From Bacteroidota bacterium (lineage in GTDB: Bacteria > Bacteroidota > Ignavibacteria > Ignavibacteriales > Ignavibacteriaceae), in NCBI GenBank assembly GCA_030706105.1, contig JAUZPC010000230.1, positions 1 to 5,244 on the forward strand: a stretch of DNA of 5,244 nt, given 5' to 3'. Below are positions 1 through 5,244 of the stretch, piece by piece. Each line of letters starts with the position of its first letter. Position 1 is the stretch's first letter. The notes below the pieces were generated by a model. The model had not been told where the DNA came from. It was given only the letters and a program-made list of their open reading frames with translations, and ran no database searches. The position numbers were made by a program, and so were the translations under genes.

Positions 1-1045
1 AAACATATCTTCTAAAGGGTCCGACGGCGTGAGTAAATAAAAGCCATCCATCAGGAGTTTCAATAGGAGAACCACAATTCCCAAGCTGTATTGCATCCCA
101 ACCATACTTGGGAGATTTTAGAATAGTTGACTCTTCCCATAGGTAAATATCATCGGAAAACATAATTCTTATGTTTTCACCATCTTGTCTGGAAATCATT
201 GCATATTTACCGTTTACTTTACGTGGAAATAAAGCTATTCCTTTATCTGCTGCTTGTTTACCGCCTAAAGTTCTAATTTTAAAATTAATAAAATCTGTAG
301 TCTCCAATAACTGCGGGTGAATATTACGCCCATCATAAGCAGTAAATGTACCATAATATACAATACTACCATCATCATTTACAAAACGAACCAATCTCAA
401 ATCTTCCATTCCGTTTATTTCAGTAGAAGACGAGGGAAATATTATTCTTTCCGATAATAATTCGTTGCCGGAAAAACTAATGTCATAATTAGCTTCCTTG
501 ATTACGGGATCAGGTTGGTTTAAATAATAATCGGGTGTCGTTTTTTTTGTATATGTAACTAGATATTTACTTCGTTCTTCAAACTTTATATCAATACCAT
601 TAAATATTCCTGTAATAAACTCAATTGAGGATATATGTCCTTCTCCAACTGCACGTAAACTAATGATAAACCGTATTTCATTCTCAAGCAGATTTTTCTG
701 ATCAGGATGCAGCACAATTGAGGGATTAAATAATGCAGCCGATTCAATGGTATATTCCTTGCTAAAACTAAAACCAATTAGCTTTTTCACTTCATCTGAA
801 ATCGGATTGTTATCAGGTAAAAGACTCTCAACTTTTTTAAAATTATTTAATATGAGAGTTTCAAAATTTTTATGCCTGTGTTCAAATAATCTTGTGTTTT
901 TAGAAACTTCGCTATTTACAATTTCTTTAGGAAGAGATAATATTCTATCTAAGATTTTTTTACTTCTTTCTTCTGATAAATAAAAGAACAGAAGCAATGC
1001 TCTTTTGGCATCGGCAGTAAATTTATATTTCAACCGTTCAATCAT
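1..1045 (-). CDS. GH130-family glycosidase/phosphorylase, 3' end outside window
   Basis: The first 348 residues of a glycoside hydrolase family 130 enzyme are visible, read by translating the minus strand; the frame is open to the left edge. Residues 1-100 form a charged, mainly helical extension seen in the long GH130 proteins. Residues 101-146 carry the first propeller blade (ESAALFNPSIV, HPDQ, then SLRAVGEGHISS). Residues 211-217 (NGMEDLR) match the family E-D-x-R motif; Asp215 is the expected general acid. Further blades follow: DKGIALFPRKVNGKYAMISR at 267-286, and GNCGSPIETPDGW with FTHAVGP at 322-342. His339 sits where many GH130 enzymes have a His near the phosphate site. No signal peptide is seen, so it is probably cytoplasmic. 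ATG at 1045 is the first possible start because an in-frame TAA lies just upstream. It follows the MalG-like permease by 17 bp, suggesting that it processes the imported sugar. Characterised relatives act mostly on beta-mannosides; substrate and mode (hydrolysis or phosphorolysis) cannot be fixed here. Roughly 130-150 residues are probably missing. Confidence 0.88.
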   Translation of the reverse strand, partial: MIERLKYKFTADAKRALLLFFYLSEERSKKILDRILSLPKEIVNSEVSKNTRLFEHRHKNFETLILNNFKKVESLLPDNNPISDEVKKLIGFSFSKEYTIESAALFNPSIVLHPDQKNLLENEIRFIISLRAVGEGHISSIEFITGIFNGIDIKFEERSKYLVTYTKKTTPDYYLNQPDPVIKEANYDISFSGNELLSERIIFPSSSTEINGMEDLRLVRFVNDDGSIVYYGTFTAYDGRNIHPQLLETTDFINFKIRTLGGKQAADKGIALFPRKVNGKYAMISRQDGENIRIMFSDDIYLWEESTILKSPKYGWDAIQLGNCGSPIETPDGWLLFTHAVGPFRRYV

Positions 1046-1057
1046 AACTTATAATTA

Positions 1058-1063
1058 TCCTTT
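1058..1063 (-). promoter_or_regulatory. Possible weak ribosome binding site for the GH130 gene
   Basis: On the minus strand AAAGGA begins within the permease stop codon and lies 12 bases before the GH130 ATG. The core resembles a Shine-Dalgarno sequence, but the spacing is longer than the usual 5-9 bases and the rest of the gap is plain AT. It may be functional or chance. It is one of the few purine-rich start-proximal signals in this gene block. Confidence 0.35.
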
Positions 1064-1872
1064 CAATTCTTCATACCTGAAGAGGCCATACTCTGAATAA
1101 AATATTTTTGGAAGAAACTGTAAGCTACCACAATCGGCAGGGCAAGCATGGCCGCGGCGGCAAGTTTAACTCCAAGCTGAGATTCCGCTCTGCCTCCAAC
1201 AGCAAACAGCGTAACTAATTGAGGCATAGTCATCAATTCTTCTTTTCTAATAACTATAATCGGCCAGAGTACTTCATTCCAGGAGCCCATGAATGTTAAA
1301 ATTGCTACGGTTATAATTGCGGGTACGGCATTCGGCCATAAAATAGTAAAAAGAATTCTAAACTCCCCACAACCATCAATTCTTGCTGCATCAATCATAT
1401 CAATAGGAATTGTTTTAAAATATTGTCTGAAAATAATAATTCCCAATCCGCTGATTAAATATGGTACAATCAAGCCTAAATAACTATCAACCATTCCAAA
1501 TTTTACAACCAAAATGTATTGAGGAATTAAAGTAATTTGGAAGGGGAGTGTCATAGTAAAGACAATGATATAGAATAATAAATTTTTCCCTTTGAATTCT
1601 AAATACGAAAGCGCATATCCAATCATTGAACTAAAAAGGAGTACACCGATAGTAATGATTGAAGAGACTAAAAGGCTGTTACATAATGCACGGAAAATCG
1701 GAATTTTATCAATGACCTGGCTATAATTATTTAGTGAAGGTGAATTAGGCAACAAAACCAATTTACTTATTTCACTTTCAGGGGCAACAGAAGCACTTAA
1801 CATCCAGAAGAAAGGATAGACAAAAACTATGGCGCCAATACTTAATATCAAATATGTAATAAATTTTTTCAT
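1063..1872 (-). CDS. Carbohydrate ABC transporter permease, MalG/UgpE type (CUT1 family)
   Basis: This is a complete 269-residue inner-membrane permease, the usual length for the MalG/UgpE half of a sugar importer. Six hydrophobic segments are visible at about 5-27, 64-90, 98-120, 130-150, 183-208 and 233-257. The cytoplasmic EAA loop that docks on the ATPase is at 161-180 (DAARIDGCGEF, ending ILWP), with the DAA-x-DG core and terminal Pro intact. GSWNEVLWP at 196-204 and the TMPQL segment at 215-219 are typical of this subfamily. The C-terminal tail FFQKYFIQSMASSGMKN corresponds to the common Q-x-Y-F-x-x-G-x-x-x-G-x-x-K-G ending, though its first and last Gly are Ser and Asn. The start codon shares one base with the stop of the preceding permease (TAATG), and a purine-rich AGAAAGAGA lies just upstream, so translational coupling is likely. 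It should pair with the MalF-like permease. The transported sugar cannot be read from the sequence; the GH130 gene next door points to a mannoside. Confidence 0.95.
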   Translation of the reverse strand: MKKFITYLILSIGAIVFVYPFFWMLSASVAPESEISKLVLLPNSPSLNNYSQVIDKIPIFRALCNSLLVSSIITIGVLLFSSMIGYALSYLEFKGKNLLFYIIVFTMTLPFQITLIPQYILVVKFGMVDSYLGLIVPYLISGLGIIIFRQYFKTIPIDMIDAARIDGCGEFRILFTILWPNAVPAIITVAILTFMGSWNEVLWPIIVIRKEELMTMPQLVTLFAVGGRAESQLGVKLAAAAMLALPIVVAYSFFQKYFIQSMASSGMKN

Positions 1873-1874
1873 TA
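1870..1874 (-). other. TAATG stop/start overlap between the two permeases
   Basis: The TAA stop of the MalF-like gene and the ATG of the MalG-like gene share one A. Such junctions commonly let a terminating ribosome reinitiate, keeping two subunits of one complex in equal amounts. Seen directly in the sequence; the coupling is inferred. Confidence 0.85.
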
Positions 1875-2729
1875 TGCATCTCTTTCTACAAACTTCTTCT
1901 GAATTACAATTACCACTAATATTATACCTGCAAAAAAGAATCCCAGGGTTGAAGCATATCCCATATGATAGAAGAAGAATCCTTGTTTATAAATATACAA
2001 TACTGCGGATAAAGTACTATTTAACGGACCTCCACCGGTCATTACATAAGGTTCAATAAACAAGGAAAATCCGCCGATAGTGGATAGGATAACTACCATA
2101 AAAACAGTTGGATTTATCATAGGTAAAGTAATATATCTAAATTTTTGCCATGAAGTAGCTCCTTCCAAATCAGCCGCTTCATATAAGTAATTTGGGACAG
2201 TCTGCAATCCTGCTAAAAACAAAATAATGTAAAGTCCTACATTCTTCCAGGTGGCCATAATGGCAATTGACATCATTGCAAGATTTGAATCTTCCAACCA
2301 GCCGACTTTTGCTATTCCAAATGCTGATAGAAATCTATTAAGCATACCTGATTCAAAGCCATACAACTGCTGCCAAAGAATAGTTACTACTACACCCGAT
2401 ACTATGACAGGGAGAAAATATGCTGCTCTGAAAAAACCGATAAACCTAATTTTTTGGTTAAGCATTACGGCAAAAAACAAAGCAATTATTATTTGCAATG
2501 GAATATGAACAATTAGAAATATTAATGTGTTTAGCAGGGATTTAAAGAAAAGTGAATCATGAAATAAATGATAAAAATTACTTAAGCCAATAAATTGCAT
2601 AGGTGCAATTATATTCCACTTATGAAACATAAGTATAAATGAAAATATTACAGGGAAGGAGATAAATGTTATAAAGAAAATAACATATGGTAAAATCATC
2701 AAATATGGAGTAAGTTTAGTCTTTTTCAT
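1872..2729 (-). CDS. Sugar ABC transporter permease, MalF/UgpA type (CUT1 family)
   Basis: A complete 285-residue inner-membrane permease, the short UgpA-like form without the large periplasmic loop of enteric MalF. Hydrophobic segments lie at about 9-34, 63-91, 99-122, 150-175, 206-226 and 258-277, giving six transmembrane helices. The EAA loop at 183-207 is very well conserved (YEAADLEGATSWQKF, then ITLPMINP); this is the coupling helix that contacts the ATPase. The periplasmic TGGGP motif at 231-235 and the GYAS segment at 257-260 are further hallmarks of this half-transporter. The N-terminus MKKTKLTPYLMILPYVIFF is typical, supporting the ATG at 2729. It begins 5 bp after the stop of the binding-protein gene, with no evident Shine-Dalgarno sequence (AAATAAGCAAA precedes the ATG), and overlaps the next permease by one base. 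It forms the translocation pore together with the MalG-like protein. Substrate identity is not determinable from these motifs. Confidence 0.95.
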   Translation of the reverse strand: MKKTKLTPYLMILPYVIFFITFISFPVIFSFILMFHKWNIIAPMQFIGLSNFYHLFHDSLFFKSLLNTLIFLIVHIPLQIIIALFFAVMLNQKIRFIGFFRAAYFLPVIVSGVVVTILWQQLYGFESGMLNRFLSAFGIAKVGWLEDSNLAMMSIAIMATWKNVGLYIILFLAGLQTVPNYLYEAADLEGATSWQKFRYITLPMINPTVFMVVILSTIGGFSLFIEPYVMTGGGPLNSTLSAVLYIYKQGFFFYHMGYASTLGFFFAGIILVVIVIQKKFVERDA

Positions 2730-2734
2730 TTTGC

Positions 2735-4045
2735 TTATTTAAGTAAAAGTAATTGTGTCGCTTTTGCTGCTTCATTGACCGCCTGTTCCGGAGTAATCTT
2801 ACCGTAAACAACACATGCTTCAAATTGCTGCGAAATCATGTCAAAGACCTCCTTTAATATTTCACTGATATCAGGACCTTTGACGTACTTCGATTGTTTA
2901 GCAAATGGCAGCATCTTTGGATGCTCTTCAAAATATTTTAAGAATAACGCATTTGAAATTAAATCTTTACGTCTTGGTAATTGAGAGGTAATACGTAAAA
3001 ACTTATAATCATTTTTTTCTGAAAGCATTGTTTTTAAGAAATTCCATGCAGTTGTAACATTCGGGCACGTATTAAAAATTACAATATTTTTTGTGTCTCC
3101 ATAAGTATATGGCTCGCCAATGAAATCATCAGGTACGGGAAGGGGGGCGAAGTCATAATGAAAACCTTCCGGTTTAAATTTATCAGCGTGAGATATTTCC
3201 CACGGACCTGTAAATCTGGTAGCTATTGCACTGCTTAAAAAAGCATCTTGCCGGGCAGAAAGTCTTTCACGCGGAAGATATTTATTATCAAATAAAGTCT
3301 TAAGAAATGCAAAAGTCTCAATTGCATATTTATTGTTAAAGGCTACATTTCCTTTCTCTATTAAATGCCCTCCGTTGGAAGCTGCCAAATAAAATGGATA
3401 GAAATCAAAAAATCTCTGCCACCACGTAACCAGAACTTCAACATAACCTATCCACCTGACAGAATAACCGTTTTTATCAACCTTCTTAATTTTTTCTGCT
3501 GCCCTAAGGAATTCGCTATATGTGCGGGGAGGTTTATCATAACCTATCTCGTGAAAGATATCAACATTATAAATCATCATAATAGGGTTTATTTTCCAGG
3601 GCAGTTGGTAGATATGCCCATCTATTGATGTCACTTCTTTAACTACACTGCTGTCACAGCGGGAGTAAATAAACTCATTAAATCCGGGGAGAGTATCTAA
3701 AGCAATTAGTTTACCTGCCCTTGCGTATTGTTCAACGTCACCCTGCCACATATTTCCATATATTGAAGGGGTAGTTTTACCCACAACCGCTGCTAAGATA
3801 ACTTCTTCGCTTGACTGACCTTCAGGGACGGGTTGAAAAACAATTTCATTATCAGGATGATTTTTATTCCATTCTTGAATGACTTCTTTGCCAAACTGAA
3901 TTTCCTCAGTATTGTTTGAACTCCAATAAACTAATTTTTCATTTGCAGTTTTTGAGTGACAAGAAGAAATAGTAAAACTTGCAATGGACACTGCAATTAT
4001 CACTATAAAATAAACTAATATTCTATTTGTATTTAATTTAATCAA
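2735..4045 (-). CDS. Extracellular sugar-binding lipoprotein of an ABC importer (UgpB/MalE-like, SBP family 1)
   Basis: A 436-residue solute-binding protein, typical length for the family. The N-terminus has a basic start, a hydrophobic stretch at about 9-26 and a lipobox ISSC with Cys29 as the lipidated residue; the following His30 is not the Asp associated with inner-membrane retention in E. coli. The mature part starts KLVYWSSNNTEEIQFGKEVIQEWN (about 37-60), the usual first strand and helix of family 1 binding proteins. Other family signs are DGHIYQLPW (142-150), MIYNVDIFHEIGY with P-x-T-Y-x-E-F (157-179), FTGPWEI (278-284), and SQLPRRKDL (354-362). Aromatic residues such as Trp41, Trp100, Trp150, Trp208, Trp209 and Trp282 could stack on a sugar. 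The start is TTG at 4045: no ATG lies between it and the upstream in-frame TAG at 4064-4066, and the next Met is residue 99, beyond the signal peptide. The gene overlaps the preceding isomerase-like gene by 8 bp and is followed by the permeases after 5 bp. Confidence 0.93.
   Translation of the reverse strand: MIKLNTNRILVYFIVIIAVSIASFTISSCHSKTANEKLVYWSSNNTEEIQFGKEVIQEWNKNHPDNEIVFQPVPEGQSSEEVILAAVVGKTTPSIYGNMWQGDVEQYARAGKLIALDTLPGFNEFIYSRCDSSVVKEVTSIDGHIYQLPWKINPIMMIYNVDIFHEIGYDKPPRTYSEFLRAAEKIKKVDKNGYSVRWIGYVEVLVTWWQRFFDFYPFYLAASNGGHLIEKGNVAFNNKYAIETFAFLKTLFDNKYLPRERLSARQDAFLSSAIATRFTGPWEISHADKFKPEGFHYDFAPLPVPDDFIGEPYTYGDTKNIVIFNTCPNVTTAWNFLKTMLSEKNDYKFLRITSQLPRRKDLISNALFLKYFEEHPKMLPFAKQSKYVKGPDISEILKEVFDMISQQFEACVVYGKITPEQAVNEAAKATQLLLLK
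4038..4045 (-). other. Gene overlap and TTG start of the binding-protein gene
   Basis: The isomerase-like frame ends in TAA at 4040-4038, inside the first codons (TTG ATT AAA) of the binding-protein frame. There is no clear Shine-Dalgarno sequence in the preceding bases (GAATGGCAATTC). The overlap together with a non-ATG start suggests that translation of the binding protein depends on ribosomes finishing the upstream gene. The start choice is directly constrained by the sequence; the coupling is inference. Confidence 0.75.
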
Positions 4046-5244
4046 AGAATTGCCATTCTCTATCTATTGACGGATAAATTATCCTTGGGAAAGTACCACC
4101 TTTTTTTACAGGATATACTTCAATTGCTTTGGGGTTATTTTCTTCATCTACAACAATATCTTTCAGCAATTTATCATCAATGGTTATTTTGTACCTTTGC
4201 TTTAATGCTAAAAATTTATGGACAAAAAGTTTCCGGAATTCATCCGAAGTATAATCATTTTTAACATTATCTTTCACTATTTCAAAATCTAATAATTTCC
4301 CATTATTGTCCTTATAATTATTCGGATTTTTGATATAATAATCTTTTAGCTTCTCAAGTGAAAAATCAATTGAACCGGCAAGTTCTAATTTAACTTTTTG
4401 ATAGACTAATTTATCTTGCCAGAATTTTAGTTCTTCTTTTATTTCTTCCTGATCAGTAAACTTAGATTTGCTTGATTCCTTTACTAATAAATAATCTCTA
4501 TACATTCTCCATACTATTTGCTGGAGCGATAGATCATAACTTTTATGAGAAGAAAAATCAAATTTAACATATGGTTCTCTGGTATAATACCAATTTAGGA
4601 AATCTTTAATTAAAACATTCCCATTTTTTGCTTTTATTAAAACATCGTTATAGTTATTACTAATTTTTGAAAAGCTTGGGTAATTAGCAGACTTTATTTC
4701 TAATTCATCTATCTTTTCCGGAGAGAGGAATTTTGAAGCTATGGCGTATCTTAGTATGTTAAATATTTTTCTTTGAATTATTGGGTTTGTTTCCAGAATT
4801 AAATTATTTACAAAAATATTAGCGGAGGAATCTGCGCGCTCCTGAAGCAGAATATTTTTAACTTTCTCCTTTAGAGTGTTTATTTCGCTTTCAGTTAAGA
4901 TAGGTGTATTATACTTATTGACTAACTGTAAAATATACCATCCATCGTTTACTTTTACCGGATTGGCTATTTCTCCTGACTTCAATTGCGAAATAATTTG
5001 AACAAGTTTGGGATTATCTCTTTCAAGCTTGAACAAAGTAGTTTGTAACTCTCTGTTTTCAACTTTTACCCTTGTATCATTAAATTGTTCGTTAAAGAGG
5101 GAATCGAAAGTGCTTTGGGCTTTAATGGAAATATATGAATTCCTGGCAACAGCTTCATTTTTTGTAAAAATCCACTTTATGTTTATGTTCGATTGTTCTT
5201 TTAATACCGCACTATTAATATCTGATTCCGATATATTTATTTTA
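4038..5244 (-). CDS. SurA/PpiC-like peptidyl-prolyl isomerase family protein, 5' end outside window
   Basis: The frame is open to the right edge, so the last 401 residues are seen; a TTG at 5036 is internal, since the homology begins before it. Visible residues 1-19 resemble the linker before a parvulin domain. Residues 20-110 look like a PpiC-type domain: an opening strand NIKWIFTKNEAVARN (21-35), then the closing LKSGEIANPVKVNDGWYILQLVNK (87-110), whose G-E-I-x-x-P-V and G-W pattern is diagnostic. The usual catalytic His of both strands is replaced (Trp24 and Tyr103), and the Gly-rich middle is not recognisable, so isomerase activity is doubtful. Residues 115-150 are a charged helix. About 201-310 resembles a second SurA-N-like helical unit: NVLIKDFLNWYY, LSLQQIVWRMYRDYLLVKE, and LEKLKDYYIKNPNNY. 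The C-terminus ends with KKGGTFPR and PSIDREW. A signal peptide would lie outside the window; related proteins act as periplasmic chaperones. It probably shares a transcript with the ABC importer genes. Family call is good, function uncertain. Confidence 0.75.
   Translation of the reverse strand, partial: KINISESDINSAVLKEQSNINIKWIFTKNEAVARNSYISIKAQSTFDSLFNEQFNDTRVKVENRELQTTLFKLERDNPKLVQIISQLKSGEIANPVKVNDGWYILQLVNKYNTPILTESEINTLKEKVKNILLQERADSSANIFVNNLILETNPIIQRKIFNILRYAIASKFLSPEKIDELEIKSANYPSFSKISNNYNDVLIKAKNGNVLIKDFLNWYYTREPYVKFDFSSHKSYDLSLQQIVWRMYRDYLLVKESSKSKFTDQEEIKEELKFWQDKLVYQKVKLELAGSIDFSLEKLKDYYIKNPNNYKDNNGKLLDFEIVKDNVKNDYTSDEFRKLFVHKFLALKQRYKITIDDKLLKDIVVDEENNPKAIEVYPVKKGGTFPRIIYPSIDREWQFFD

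Noticed and set aside
541..548. Run of eight T (A8 on the coding strand) in the GH130 gene, possible frameshift or slippage site
   Set aside because: The frame stays intact through it, encoding Lys-Lys in a lineage-typical AT-rich context, and motifs continue in the same frame on both sides.
586..983. Short open frames on both strands (586-777 minus, 747-983 plus) inside the GH130 gene
   Set aside because: They lie wholly within the open GH130 frame, which has clear family motifs; their products show no recognisable features.
1046..1062. AT-rich gap with TATAAG/GATAAT-like strings that could be a promoter -10 box
   Set aside because: It is only 17 bp long, has no matching -35 element, and AT-rich DNA gives such strings by chance.
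1151..1161. Short GC-rich patch with a CCGCGG palindrome
   Set aside because: It encodes the Ala run (LAAAAM) of the last helix of the MalG-like permease, so codon content explains it.
1289..2059. Plus-strand frames at 1289-1483 and 1829-2059
   Set aside because: They are antisense to the permease genes, have no recognisable protein motifs or ribosome sites, and the permeases are intact.
2251..2508. Plus-strand 85-residue frame
   Set aside because: Antisense to the conserved EAA-containing permease; no domain signs.
3365..4264. Plus-strand frames at 3365-3628 and 4067-4264
   Set aside because: Antisense to the binding-protein and isomerase-like genes; no support beyond being open.
5034..5036. 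TTG as the start of the isomerase-like protein
   Set aside because: The frame stays open to the window edge and the parvulin first strand lies upstream of this codon, so it is internal.

Overview
This window is one continuous block of genes on the minus strand, with almost no non-coding DNA. In transcription order (right to left) it holds: the C-terminal part of a SurA/PpiC-type peptidyl-prolyl isomerase-like protein (entering from the right edge); a lipoprotein sugar-binding protein of an ABC importer; its two inner-membrane permeases (MalF/UgpA-like, then MalG/UgpE-like); and the N-terminal two-thirds or so of a GH130-family glycosidase/phosphorylase, which runs off the left edge. The junctions are an 8-bp overlap, a 5-bp gap, a 1-bp overlap (TAATG) and a 17-bp gap. 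This is strong evidence for one operon with coupled translation. No promoter, terminator, RNA gene, mobile element or CRISPR array was found, and no stretch over 17 bp lacks a gene.

The DNA is AT-rich. Shine-Dalgarno signals are weak or absent at most starts, and the binding protein has a lipobox. The combination of a lipoprotein-type CUT1 ABC importer with a SurA-like protein suggests a Gram-negative of the Bacteroidota/Ignavibacteriota (FCB) neighbourhood. That placement is inference from composition and gene style, not from a marker gene.

How the genes probably work together: the binding protein captures a sugar or short oligosaccharide in the periplasm and the two permeases carry it across the inner membrane. 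A cytoplasmic GH130 enzyme (no signal peptide) then cleaves it, by hydrolysis or phosphorolysis. GH130 enzymes characterised so far act mainly on beta-mannosidic linkages, so a mannoside or manno-oligosaccharide is the leading substrate guess. No ATPase subunit is encoded in the window, so it must lie beyond the left edge or be shared from elsewhere.

The most unusual element is the first gene. Its parvulin-type domain appears to have lost both signature histidines and the central Gly-rich segment, which suggests a chaperone-like rather than catalytic role. It overlaps the binding-protein gene, whose only plausible start is TTG.
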